A stretch of 10,947 bases of DNA from an uncultured Lachnospiraceae bacterium (GCA_937891165.1 CALAEX010000215.1:1-10947); one strand, 5' to 3'; counted from the first letter of the stretch, positions 1 to 7,890 are shown. Numbers and translations: made by a program. The notes: a model not told the origin generated them from the sequence alone.

Positions 1-77
1 AAGAAGAACTTGAGTTAAATTCAAGGTCTAAAAGTGCAAAACTTAGAATTTTTGAACGCAGAATAAGCAATTCTTAG
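1..77 (+). CDS. rsmH: 16S rRNA (cytosine(1402)-N4)-methyltransferase RsmH (MraW), C-terminal end only
   Basis: Only the last 24 complete codons are present, read from base 3 and ending at a TAG at 75-77. They contain SRSKSAKLRIFERR, which matches the NxRSRSAKLRxxER ending typical of RsmH/MraW. The family methylates N4 of C1402 in the decoding centre of 16S rRNA, in the cytoplasm. The next gene is ftsL, and rsmH-ftsL is the standard order at the head of dcw clusters, which strengthens a call based on a short peptide. The catalytic SAM-binding part lies outside the window. No promoter is visible between this gene and ftsL, so the two are probably co-transcribed. Confidence 0.85.
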   Translation, partial: EELELNSRSKSAKLRIFERRISNS

Positions 78-82
78 AATTG
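68..82. repeat. 15-bp perfect palindrome at the rsmH stop codon
   Basis: CAATTCTTAGAATTG has 7-base arms around one central base and spans the rsmH stop codon. CTTAGAATT also occurs at 42-50, so that copy could pair with AATTCT (69-74) instead. As RNA it would make at best a 6-bp, A/U-rich stem with a 3-base loop and no U-tract, so it is not a convincing terminator. Function unknown; it may be chance in an A/T-rich sequence. Confidence 0.35.
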
Positions 83-125
83 TAGTCTGTATTACTGAAA
101 TGTAAGAAGCAGGGAGGTTTGTTTT

Positions 126-581
126 ATGAAACAAGAAAAGTATAAGTATACATCAGCCTATACATCAGGCTCTACGGCAAGAAAACTACAGCCACAGTGG
201 GAAGAACGACCTAGGGTAATAGACCAACCAGAAACACAGAAAAAACCAAGAGTTGGTCATGGAATTGATGCTATTTCTATGATGCTTTTAATGATAGCAA
301 TTGTGGCAACATTGGTACTGTGTGTTAATTATCTTAAAGTGCAGTCGGATGTGATACAGTTGAATAAATCAGTATCTTCTTTGGAAAGTAAAATTACAAG
401 TACGAAAAAGGAGAATGATGCTTTGCAAGCATCTTTAGAAAATCAAAAAATTGATTTAGAATATGTATATGAAATAGCAGTAGGTACGCTTGGTATGGTT
501 TATCCAAATAATAACGAAATTATTTATTACAATAATGAGTCAGAAGGATATTTTAGACAGTATCAGGATATCCCTGAATAA
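126..581 (+). CDS. ftsL: Cell division protein FtsL
   Basis: The protein has 151 residues: a polar cytoplasmic N-terminus (1-48), one hydrophobic segment at about 49-70, then a coiled-coil-like stretch (about 71-112) rich in K, E, S and L with leucine spacing. It ends with a conserved-looking LGMVYP motif (122-127) followed by EIIYY, the pattern seen in FtsL after its coiled coil. FtsL is a bitopic membrane protein that pairs with DivIC/FtsB and FtsQ/DivIB and helps activate the FtsW-FtsI septal synthase. The start has a good Shine-Dalgarno site, AGGGAGG at 111-117, 8 bases before ATG. It lies 48 bases after rsmH and 40 bases before the first PBP gene, consistent with one operon. The family is poorly conserved, so the call relies on topology, the LGMVYP motif and context. 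Confidence 0.88.
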   Translation: MKQEKYKYTSAYTSGSTARKLQPQWEERPRVIDQPETQKKPRVGHGIDAISMMLLMIAIVATLVLCVNYLKVQSDVIQLNKSVSSLESKITSTKKENDALQASLENQKIDLEYVYEIAVGTLGMVYPNNNEIIYYNNESEGYFRQYQDIPE

Positions 582-621
582 TGATTGAAATACAAGATAG
601 ACTTAGTATAGAAGGGTTTAT

Positions 622-2583
622 ATGCAAAAAAAACCAAAAAAAATAAATAGAATAAATAAAGTAAAAACTTTACGACACTGGATGCAAGGAAATCTTGTAG
701 TAGTGTTTATGGTGTTTGTTATTGTGTTTTTAGTTTTAGTTGGAAGGCTTGTATTTTTGTCAGGAGAAGATAAGTATGAAAAAAGTGCATTAGCACAGCA
801 AAGTTATGTTTCTTCTGTGATTCCATACAAGCGAGGGGATATTGTAGATAGAAATGGACAAGTGTTGGCAACGAGTGATTTAATTTATCATTTGATATTA
901 GACCCTAAAGTGCTCTTGTCAAAAGAAGAAAATGTAGACCCTACAATTAAAGCTTTAGTAGAAGTGTATGGATTAAATGAAACGGAGCTTCGGGCTATCT
1001 TAATAGAGAAAGCAAGTAGCTCTTATGTTGTGTTAAAGAAGAAATTATCTTATGCAGAAAAAGACCAATTTACAAAGTATCAAGAAGCATTAGAAGCAGA
1101 GGATAAAAAGAATAAGGAAGAAACAAAAGGAGAAATTAAAGGCGTCTGGTTTGAAGAAGAATATCAGAGAAGCTATCCTTTTGAAACGGTAGCTTCTCAT
1201 ATTATTGGTTTTACTGTATCGGGTGACGTTGGTACATACGGGATTGAACAATGGTATGATGAAGAATTGACAGGAACAAATGGAAGAACGTATGGATACT
1301 ATGATTCTAGTTTAAATATTCAAAAAACAGTAAAAAAAGCGGTTAATGGAAATCAAATTGTATCTACAATAGATGTCAATGTACAAAGAGTCGTACAGAA
1401 TCATGTGGAAACGTTTTTGAATGATATTGGTGCTGAAAATGTAGGTGTTGTTATGATGGATGCCAATAATGGCGAAATTTTAGCAATGCAGTCAAATTAT
1501 AGTTATAATTTAAATTTACCAAGAGATTTATCTAAAGTTTATTCTGAAGAAATTTTATCTTCTATGACATCAGAAGAACAAGTCAATGCATTGTATGATA
1601 TTTGGCGTAATTATTGTATTAGTGATGCTTATGAACCAGGTTCTACTTTTAAGCCAATGACAGTGGCAGCAGCGTTAGAAGAAAAGATTGTAAGTATTGA
1701 AGATGAGTTTTTATGTGATGGAAGGGAATATTTTGGCAGTACAAAATCTATTCAAATTAAATGCAGTAACTCGAGAGGCCATGGGAAAATTAGTTTAGCA
1801 CAATCGTTAATGTATTCTTGTAATGATGCGTTAATGCAAATGGCATCTACAGGAGGGAGAGATTGGTTTTACTATTATCAAAAACACTTTTTGCTTGGTT
1901 TTAAGACAGGGATTGATTTGCCAGGAGAAACAAGTGGAAGTTTAATTCCTGTAGAAAATTTAAATGTAACTGAACTTGCAACGAGTAGTTTTGGACAGTC
2001 TTTTACAGTAAATATGGTGCAAATGGCATCTGCTTTTGCTTCTTTAATCAATGGAGGAACTTATTATGAACCTCATGTAGTAAAAGCGATTAAAAATGCA
2101 GAAGGTGCTACAATAAAAAAAATAGAGCCAATCGAAGTTTCTAAGACAATTTCTGTAGAAACGAGTGATTTTATTCGAGATGCGATGTATTATACCGTAT
2201 TAGATGGAACAGCAACAAAAGCTCAAGTAGAAGGGTATGTCATAGGTGGAAAGACAGGAACTGCTCAGAAATATCCTAGAGATGCAGGAAAAAATTTAGT
2301 ATCTTTTCTTGGGTTTGTAGAAACAGAAGATAGAACTGTAGTGATTTATGTAGTTGTAGATGAAGCACATGATGAAGAGTTGATGTCAAAATCTTCGACT
2401 GCTTCTGGGTTAGCAGCAAGTATATTAGAAGAAGCATTACCTTATTTGAAGATGTATCCAGAAGGAGAAATTAAATATAAGGTAGAAGTGATTGAGAAGG
2501 ATGATTTAATAACAAATGATGTAGATAATCCGGAGTATGCACCTGAAAATAACGAAGAAGACCCAGATGTTATAACAGAATAA
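622..2583 (+). CDS. ftsI: Class B penicillin-binding protein, FtsI/PBP2B type (septal D,D-transpeptidase)
   Basis: This 653-residue protein has a short basic N-terminus and a membrane anchor at about 24-46. A PBP dimerisation domain follows, starting with RGDIVDRNG (71-79), then the transpeptidase domain. All three active-site motifs are present: STFK (341-344, nucleophile S341), SCN (399-401) and KTGT (544-547). It cross-links peptidoglycan outside the membrane, and beside FtsL and FtsW it should be the divisome transpeptidase. A Lys/Glu-rich insert lies at about 145-173, and an acidic tail of about 40 residues ends the protein. There is no PASTA domain, unlike B. subtilis PBP2B and SpoVD. 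ATG 622 follows GAAGGG (611-616). It is a paralogue of the next gene. Assignment to FtsI rather than SpoVD rests on gene order and the intact KTG motif and is not certain. Confidence 0.85.
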   Translation: MQKKPKKINRINKVKTLRHWMQGNLVVVFMVFVIVFLVLVGRLVFLSGEDKYEKSALAQQSYVSSVIPYKRGDIVDRNGQVLATSDLIYHLILDPKVLLSKEENVDPTIKALVEVYGLNETELRAILIEKASSSYVVLKKKLSYAEKDQFTKYQEALEAEDKKNKEETKGEIKGVWFEEEYQRSYPFETVASHIIGFTVSGDVGTYGIEQWYDEELTGTNGRTYGYYDSSLNIQKTVKKAVNGNQIVSTIDVNVQRVVQNHVETFLNDIGAENVGVVMMDANNGEILAMQSNYSYNLNLPRDLSKVYSEEILSSMTSEEQVNALYDIWRNYCISDAYEPGSTFKPMTVAAALEEKIVSIEDEFLCDGREYFGSTKSIQIKCSNSRGHGKISLAQSLMYSCNDALMQMASTGGRDWFYYYQKHFLLGFKTGIDLPGETSGSLIPVENLNVTELATSSFGQSFTVNMVQMASAFASLINGGTYYEPHVVKAIKNAEGATIKKIEPIEVSKTISVETSDFIRDAMYYTVLDGTATKAQVEGYVIGGKTGTAQKYPRDAGKNLVSFLGFVETEDRTVVIYVVVDEAHDEELMSKSSTASGLAASILEEALPYLKMYPEGEIKYKVEVIEKDDLITNDVDNPEYAPENNEEDPDVITE

Positions 2584-2634
2584 GTTCTGAATTATTAGAA
2601 AATACATATATTAAGGATAAGAAAAGAATGCGGA

Positions 2635-4401
2635 ATGAATATGGGAAGTGTAAAAACATTTCATAAACGAGGTCTTTTACTTGTCCTTTTTGTTATTTTT
2701 GTTGTGGCAATTGCTTTGATGGGGAGAATTTTTTATTTAATAATACCAGGTTCAGCAAGACTAGCAAAAGCGGCACAAGATTTACATGAGAGAGAGCGAG
2801 TGATTAAAGCAGAGCGAGGGAAAATTTATGATAGAAATGGAGAAGTATTAGCTGATAATATGCCAGTTTGTACAATTTCTGTCATACATAATCAGATTAC
2901 AGATGCAGAGCAAGTGATTGAAGTGCTATGTAAAGAACTTTCTTTAAGTGAAGCATATGTAAGAAAACGTGTGGAAAAATATTCTGCAATTGAAACAATT
3001 AAAACGAATGTAGAAAAAGAAATTGCAGATGTGATTCGTGCGTATGAATTAGATGGGGTTATGGTAGACGAAGATTATAGAAGATTTTATCCTTATAGTT
3101 CGCTAGCTTCTAAAGTATTAGGATTTACAGGGAGTGATAATCAAGGAATTTTAGGATTGGAAGTAAAATATGATTTTTGGTTAAAAGGAGAAAATGGGAA
3201 GATTTTGACATTGGCAACAGCACATGGAGTTGAAATTCCAGATGCTGCTGAAACAATGGTCACTCCTTTAGAAGGAAATAGTATTAAAACTTCATTAGAT
3301 GTTGTCATTCAAAGTTATGCAGAACAAATTGCGATGAAAGTATTAGAAGCGAAATCTGCCAAAAGTGTTAGTATTATTTTAATGAATCCGCAAAATGGAG
3401 AACTTTATGCTATGGTCAATGTACCAGAGTATGATTTAAATAATCCATATGAATTAACAGAAATTTATACAACATCTTATACAGAAGAAGAATTGACAAG
3501 TGAGAAAAGGACAGAATTATTAAATCAGATGTGGCGAAATTCGTGTATTAGTGATACCTATGAGCCTGGTTCCGCATTTAAAATTGTAACAGCCGCTACG
3601 GCATTCGAGCATGGAGTATTAAAATTAGAAGATAAATTTCATTGTCCAGGGTATAAAATTGTGGCAGATAGACGTATTCGTTGTCATAAAACGACAGGAC
3701 ATGGTTCGCAAACTTTTGTAGAAGCGATTATGAATTCTTGCAATCCTGCCTTTATGGAAATTGGAGAACGGCTTGGAATTGAAGCATTTTATGAAACATT
3801 TCAAGTTCTTGGGTTGTTTCAAAAAACAGGAATTGATTTGCCGGGAGAATCTACTTCGATTATGCATAAAGCAGAAAATGTAGGAGAAGTAGAATTAGCT
3901 ACCATTTCCTTTGGACAGTCATTTCAGATTACTCCATTGCAATTGATGTGTGCGGTTAGTACGATTATCAATGGAGGAACAAGAATTACACCGCATTTTG
4001 TTACAGAGATTGTCAATGCCGCAGGAGATACGATAAAAACAATAGGAAATGATGGGGAAATAGGATTGATTTCCAAAGATACTTCAGAAAAAATGAAACT
4101 GGTGTTAGAAAAAGTAGTTTCGGAAGGAACAGGAAGTAATGCCTTTGTAGAAGGATTTGAAATTGGAGGAAAGACAGCTACTTCCGAAAAATTGCCAAGA
4201 AGAAGTAATAAATATATTGCTTCTTTTTTAGGCTTTGCTCCAGCAAGTAATCCACAAGTCATTGCTATGGTTATTATTGATGAACCACAAGGATTATACT
4301 ATGGAGGTACTATTGCAGCACCTGTTATGGCGGAAGTATTTGAAGTCGTACTTCCATATTTAGGAATAGAATCTAAAATTAGTGATTCTGAAGAAAAATA
4401 A
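2635..4401 (+). CDS. spoVD: Class B penicillin-binding protein, SpoVD type, with KTA in place of KTG
   Basis: The 588-residue protein has a membrane anchor at about 13-37, a dimerisation domain beginning RGKIYDRNG (61-69) and a transpeptidase domain with SAFK (313-316, nucleophile S313) and SCN (368-370). The third motif reads KTAT (513-516): the normally invariant glycine of KTG is alanine. The ending YYGG-TIAAPV (555-564) resembles the matching part of SpoVD proteins, which cross-link spore cortex peptidoglycan with SpoVE. No PASTA domain is present. It shares WRN-CISD-YEPGS-FK with the upstream PBP, so the pair looks like a tandem duplication. The start is uncertain: ATG 2635 and ATG 2641 are both in frame with weak ribosome sites (GGA at 2632-2634), while AAGGA at 2613-2617 is better placed for an out-of-frame ATG at 2628. 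A division rather than spore role remains possible. Confidence 0.82.
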   Translation: MNMGSVKTFHKRGLLLVLFVIFVVAIALMGRIFYLIIPGSARLAKAAQDLHERERVIKAERGKIYDRNGEVLADNMPVCTISVIHNQITDAEQVIEVLCKELSLSEAYVRKRVEKYSAIETIKTNVEKEIADVIRAYELDGVMVDEDYRRFYPYSSLASKVLGFTGSDNQGILGLEVKYDFWLKGENGKILTLATAHGVEIPDAAETMVTPLEGNSIKTSLDVVIQSYAEQIAMKVLEAKSAKSVSIILMNPQNGELYAMVNVPEYDLNNPYELTEIYTTSYTEEELTSEKRTELLNQMWRNSCISDTYEPGSAFKIVTAATAFEHGVLKLEDKFHCPGYKIVADRRIRCHKTTGHGSQTFVEAIMNSCNPAFMEIGERLGIEAFYETFQVLGLFQKTGIDLPGESTSIMHKAENVGEVELATISFGQSFQITPLQLMCAVSTIINGGTRITPHFVTEIVNAAGDTIKTIGNDGEIGLISKDTSEKMKLVLEKVVSEGTGSNAFVEGFEIGGKTATSEKLPRRSNKYIASFLGFAPASNPQVIAMVIIDEPQGLYYGGTIAAPVMAEVFEVVLPYLGIESKISDSEEK

Positions 4402-4489
4402 AATATACGAGTATCCGAATAGATACTAAATAGCATAGATTTTTCTAAAATAAAAAATGGAATTATGATAGAACTGTTATAAAAAAGGT

Positions 4490-4517
4490 TTGAAGTTTTA
4501 AAGAAATATGGTATGAT
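4490..4517 (+). promoter_or_regulatory. Candidate sigma-A promoter for murD-ftsW-ftsQ
   Basis: The -35 TTGAAG (4490-4495) and -10 TATGAT (4512-4517) are 16 bases apart. A TG at 4509-4510 makes an extended -10 (TGgTATGAT). Transcription would start near 4524, leaving a leader of about 29 bases before ATG 4553. It lies in the only long gap between spoVD and murD and could run murD-ftsW-ftsQ independently of the rsmH-ftsL-PBP genes. Confidence 0.6.
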
Positions 4518-4540
4518 ATCAAGCAAGAATAAAAATATAA

Positions 4541-4546
4541 AGGGTG
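4541..4546 (+). promoter_or_regulatory. Ribosome binding site that decides the murD start
   Basis: AGGGTG (followed by A, giving GGGTGA) lies 6 bases before ATG 4553. A GTG codon at 4544 in the same frame is inside this site and has no site of its own, so ATG 4553 is the better start. Confidence 0.7.
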
Positions 4547-4552
4547 AATGAT

Positions 4553-5908
4553 ATGTTGCAGAACAAAAAGGTAACAGTAGTAGGAAGCGGTATTAGTGGA
4601 ATTGCCGCTATAAAGCTATTAAAAAAACACAATGCTATCGTAACGCTTTATGATAGTAATGAAGCGTTAGATAAACAAACAGTAGTAGAAAAAATAGGAT
4701 TCTTTGTAGATATTGTATGTGGTGTTTTTACAGAGGAATTAAAACAATGGACAGAGTTATTAATTTTAAGTCCGGGTGTACCAACAGACCTTCCATTTAT
4801 TGTTTCTTTAAAAGAACAGGGAGTTCCCGTTTGGGGAGAAATTGAATTAGCTTATAAAATTGCTGGTGGTCGTTTGATTGGAATTACAGGTACAAATGGA
4901 AAAACGACAACAACTGCTTTAACTGGTGAAATTATGAAGCAGTATTTTAAAGAAGTATTTGTAGTGGGGAATATTGGAATACCATATACAGAATTGGCAG
5001 AAGAGATTGGTGAACAGGCAGTAACCGTAGCAGAATTAAGTAGTTTTCAGTTAGAAACGGTACAGGAAGATTTTATGCCAGAAGTCAGCATGATTTTAAA
5101 TGTAACACCAGACCATTTAAATCGTCATTATACAATGGAAAATTATGCGAATGCAAAACTAAATGTTGCAAGATATCAGAAGAAAGAGCAGACTTGTATT
5201 TTAAATTATGAAGATGCTTTATTGAGAGAGTATGCAAATCAATTATCTTGTCAAATTCTTTGGTTTTCTAGTGCACATAAACTTTTGGATGGTTTATATT
5301 TAGAAGGAAACAAAATTCTTTATGCAAAAGCAGGAGAAATTACAGAAATTTGTCATACAGAAGAATTACATATTATTGGAACACATAACTATGAAAATGC
5401 GATGGCAGCTATTGGCGTAGCATTGTGTATGGGAGTTCCGTTGGCTAGTTTACGAGAAGGCTTAAAGAATTTTCATGCGGTAGAACATCGTATTGAATTT
5501 GTAGCAACAAAACGTGGAGTTGACTATTATAATGATTCCAAAGGAACAAATCCAGATGCTGCAATTAAAGCAATTCAGGCAATGAAAAAACCAACACTTT
5601 TAATTGGTGGTGGATATGATAAAGGCTCAGAGTATGAAGATTGGATTCGTGCGTTTGATGGTAAAGTAAAACATTTCATTTTGATTGGACAGACAAAAGA
5701 AAAAATTGCAGAAACGGCAAAAGAGATGGGTGTACCTTCGATTGTATTAAAAGATACATTTGAAGAAGCAATGGATTTTTGTGTAGAACATTCAGTAGCA
5801 GGAGATGCGGTATTGCTTTCACCAGCATGTGCAAGTTGGGGAATGTTTAAAAACTATGAAGAACGTGGTAGAGTGTTTAAAGATTATGTAAAGGGAATTG
5901 TGGAATAG
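4553..5908 (+). CDS. murD: UDP-N-acetylmuramoylalanine--D-glutamate ligase MurD
   Basis: MurD joins D-glutamate to UDP-MurNAc-L-alanine using ATP, in the cytoplasm. Seen in the 451 residues from ATG 4553: an N-terminal Rossmann-like VVGSGISG (about 9-16), the Mur ligase ATP loop GTNGKTT (113-119), the lysine of NAKLNVARY (K202, matching the carbamylated lysine of the family), HNYENAMAA (278-286) and DSKGTNPDAA (328-337), the last being characteristic of MurD. Length is normal (about 450). The GTG at 4544 would add three residues but lies inside the ribosome site. The gene has its own candidate promoter upstream and is followed after one base by ftsW, suggesting translational coupling. In many Firmicutes mraY lies just upstream; here the preceding gene is spoVD and no mraY is present. 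Confidence 0.96.
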   Translation: MLQNKKVTVVGSGISGIAAIKLLKKHNAIVTLYDSNEALDKQTVVEKIGFFVDIVCGVFTEELKQWTELLILSPGVPTDLPFIVSLKEQGVPVWGEIELAYKIAGGRLIGITGTNGKTTTTALTGEIMKQYFKEVFVVGNIGIPYTELAEEIGEQAVTVAELSSFQLETVQEDFMPEVSMILNVTPDHLNRHYTMENYANAKLNVARYQKKEQTCILNYEDALLREYANQLSCQILWFSSAHKLLDGLYLEGNKILYAKAGEITEICHTEELHIIGTHNYENAMAAIGVALCMGVPLASLREGLKNFHAVEHRIEFVATKRGVDYYNDSKGTNPDAAIKAIQAMKKPTLLIGGGYDKGSEYEDWIRAFDGKVKHFILIGQTKEKIAETAKEMGVPSIVLKDTFEEAMDFCVEHSVAGDAVLLSPACASWGMFKNYEERGRVFKDYVKGIVE

Positions 5909-5909
5909 C

Positions 5910-7076
5910 ATGGGGCAGAAAAGACAACAAACAAACATAACAGAAGTAAGTAAAAAGCAACGAGTAAAAATACGCAGAGCATATGATTATAGTCTGTTGT
6001 TTTTAACGATTTTTCTTGTTTGTTTTGGTTTGGTTATGATTTACAGTACAAGTTCCTATAATGCAACAAAGTATTATAATGACCCAACACTTTTTTTAAG
6101 AAAACAATTGATTTTTGCGGTATTAGGGTTAATTGTGATGGTAATTGTTTCTAAAATAGATTATCATATTTACATACATCCTCTTCCAATTATTAAAGTA
6201 CGACCAACGACGTTATTATATTTGTTATGTGTTGTATTACAAATCGTAGTTATTGTCATTGGCGAAGATATCAATGGTGCAAAACGATGGATAGAGATTC
6301 CTGGTGTTGGTAGTTTTCAACCGTCGGAGTTAACAAAAATTTGTATTGTTTTATTTACTGCTTTTATGGCGAATTGTGCACCAAGTAGATTAAATAGTTT
6401 TGGTGGATTTTTAACTTTAGCTATTCGAGTTCTTCCCTTATTAGGATTAGTAGTAGCAGAAAACTTAAGTACAGCTATCGTTTTAGCGGGTATTTTTGTT
6501 GTTGTTTGCTTTGTTACAAGTAAAAAGAAAGGTTATTTTTTTGTCGTAGGTGGACTTTTGGTTGGTTTAGTTGCTCTCTTTATTGTGTTTTCTGGGTTTC
6601 GTGGTGACCGTATTGATGCATGGTTGAATGTAGAAACACATCCAAAAGGATATCAAACATTACAAGGTCTTTATGCCATTGCCTCTGGAGGAGTTCTTGG
6701 AAAAGGACTTGGGAATAGTATACAAAAACTTGGATTTATCCCGGAATCTCATAATGATATGATATTTTCTGTAATTTGTGAAGAATTAGGATTGATAGGA
6801 GCAATTGCGATTATTTGTTTATTTTTGTTACTATTATGGCGATTATTTGTGATTGCAGTGAATGCACCTGACTTGTTTGGCAGTTTAATAGCAGTAGGTG
6901 TTTTGACTCATATTGCAGTACAAGTAATTATTAATGTAGCCGTTGTGACGAATACGATTCCATCCACAGGAATTCCTCTTCCATTTATTAGTTATGGAGG
7001 AAGTTCTTTGATGGCGTTATTGATTGAAATGGGAATTGCTCTTGGTGTTTCCGACCGAATTGAATACAGAGAATAG
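5910..7076 (+). CDS. ftsW: SEDS-family peptidoglycan glycosyltransferase FtsW/SpoVE
   Basis: This 388-residue polytopic membrane protein polymerises lipid II into glycan strands together with a class B PBP. Family motifs are visible: NGAKRWI (122-128), QPSEL (137-141), GYQTLQGLYAIASGG (247-261), PESHNDMIF (278-286, with D283 aligning by position to the catalytic aspartate of SEDS proteins) and PLPFISYGGSS (356-366) near the C-terminus. About ten hydrophobic segments are present. ATG 5910 lies one base after the murD stop and is preceded by GTGGA at 5900-5904; an in-frame TTG at 5898 is possible but less likely. Division FtsW and sporulation SpoVE are close relatives that sequence alone does not separate. 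Position next to murD and ftsQ favours FtsW, though SpoVE occupies the matching place in B. subtilis. murG, often next, is absent. Confidence 0.93.
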   Translation: MGQKRQQTNITEVSKKQRVKIRRAYDYSLLFLTIFLVCFGLVMIYSTSSYNATKYYNDPTLFLRKQLIFAVLGLIVMVIVSKIDYHIYIHPLPIIKVRPTTLLYLLCVVLQIVVIVIGEDINGAKRWIEIPGVGSFQPSELTKICIVLFTAFMANCAPSRLNSFGGFLTLAIRVLPLLGLVVAENLSTAIVLAGIFVVVCFVTSKKKGYFFVVGGLLVGLVALFIVFSGFRGDRIDAWLNVETHPKGYQTLQGLYAIASGGVLGKGLGNSIQKLGFIPESHNDMIFSVICEELGLIGAIAIICLFLLLLWRLFVIAVNAPDLFGSLIAVGVLTHIAVQVIINVAVVTNTIPSTGIPLPFISYGGSSLMALLIEMGIALGVSDRIEYRE

Positions 7077-7086
7077 GTAAAAAGTT

Positions 7087-7824
7087 ATGAAAAAAAGAAT
7101 GGAACAGATAGAAGAAGAAGCAAGTCGTTTTAGAAGAAGAATGATTGGTTTAGCAGGAATGATTGTTTTTGTGGCAGTTTTATTTTGGGTATACAATTCA
7201 TTTCTTTTGCAATTTGTTTCTTTTGAAGGATTGACAAGATACACAGAAGAAGAGTTTAGGCAACGATTAGAAAGTAATTTTTTTATGACTATTACTCCTT
7301 GTTTTGCAATATCTGACGAAATAGAACAAAAAGAAATTCCATTTATAGAACAATATGAAATTTTTTATGTGGATGCAAATACTGCAAGAGTTATTGTGCA
7401 TGAAAAACGAGTCACTGGATGCATTCTGATTATGGGACGTTATATGTATTTTGATAAGGATGGTATTGTTGTAGAAAGTTCTTCAGAGAGAATTGAAAAT
7501 ATTCCAATGATTACAGGATTAGAATTTGAAGAAATTGCACTTTATAAAAAACTTCAAATTCAGAAACAGGGATTGTATCACATTATACTTCAGTTAACTA
7601 GATTGATTGAGCAAAATGGCATTTCCGTACAAGAAATTGCTTTTGATTCTAATTATGAAGTAACACTTTTTTGCGATGGAATTACTGTAGAACTTGGAAA
7701 GAAAGCGAACTATGATGAAGCACTAAATGCTTTACAAGGAATTTTAGAAATGACAAAAGAAAGGACAGGCAGTTTGGATATGCGTAGTTATAGCAAGGAA
7801 AATCCAGATGTTATATTAAAATAA
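7087..7824 (+). CDS. ftsQ: Cell division protein FtsQ/DivIB
   Basis: The 245-residue protein has a charged cytoplasmic N-terminus (1-18), one membrane segment at about 19-39, then an extracytoplasmic part. This begins with a POTRA-like region, FVSFEGLTRYTEEEF (43-57), and continues with a beta domain containing FDKDGIVVE (122-130), a typical FtsQ/DivIB element. It ends with LDMRSYSKENPDVILK. FtsQ/DivIB binds FtsL and DivIC/FtsB and helps recruit and control the septal synthase. ATG 7087 lies 10 bases after the ftsW stop. The ribosome site is weak (AGGT at the ftsW stop), consistent with coupling to ftsW; ATG 7099 is an alternative start. The domain order fits the family, and position between ftsW and ftsZ supports the call. 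Confidence 0.9.
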   Translation: MKKRMEQIEEEASRFRRRMIGLAGMIVFVAVLFWVYNSFLLQFVSFEGLTRYTEEEFRQRLESNFFMTITPCFAISDEIEQKEIPFIEQYEIFYVDANTARVIVHEKRVTGCILIMGRYMYFDKDGIVVESSSERIENIPMITGLEFEEIALYKKLQIQKQGLYHIILQLTRLIEQNGISVQEIAFDSNYEVTLFCDGITVELGKKANYDEALNALQGILEMTKERTGSLDMRSYSKENPDVILK

Positions 7825-7845
7825 ATTAAATTTTTTAAAATTTAC

Positions 7846-7890
7846 TTGATTAATGTGAAATTTGCAAGTATATTATAGGATAGATATATT
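7846..7890 (+). promoter_or_regulatory. Candidate ftsZ promoter region with two overlapping sigma-A-like promoters
   Basis: First candidate: TTGATT (7846-7851), 17 bases, TATATT (7869-7874). Second: TTGCAA (7862-7867), 17 bases, TATATT (7885-7890). Upstream bases 7826-7843 are pure A/T with an A-run and T-run and could act as an UP element. The leader to the GTG at 7979 would be about 80-100 bases and is strongly purine-rich at 7911-7950. Each -35 is only a 4-of-6 match, so which promoter is used, if either, is uncertain. Confidence 0.5.

Noticed and set aside
4410..4427. Hairpin AGTATC-6-GATACT after spoVD as a terminator
   Set aside because: The stem is only 6 bp and mostly A/T, with no adjacent T-run, so it is unlikely to terminate transcription.
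4544..4552. GTG 4544 as the murD start
   Set aside because: The codon is part of the ribosome site AGGGTG that correctly serves ATG 4553, and the three added residues are not part of any MurD motif.
5898..5909. TTG 5898 as the ftsW start, overlapping murD
   Set aside because: ATG 5910 is one base past the murD stop and suits coupled translation; the TTG is only two bases from the nearest AAGGG.
7828..7843. AAATTTT/AAAATTT inverted repeat after ftsQ as a terminator
   Set aside because: The stem is all A/T with a 2-base loop; it fits better as an A/T-rich upstream element of the ftsZ promoter.
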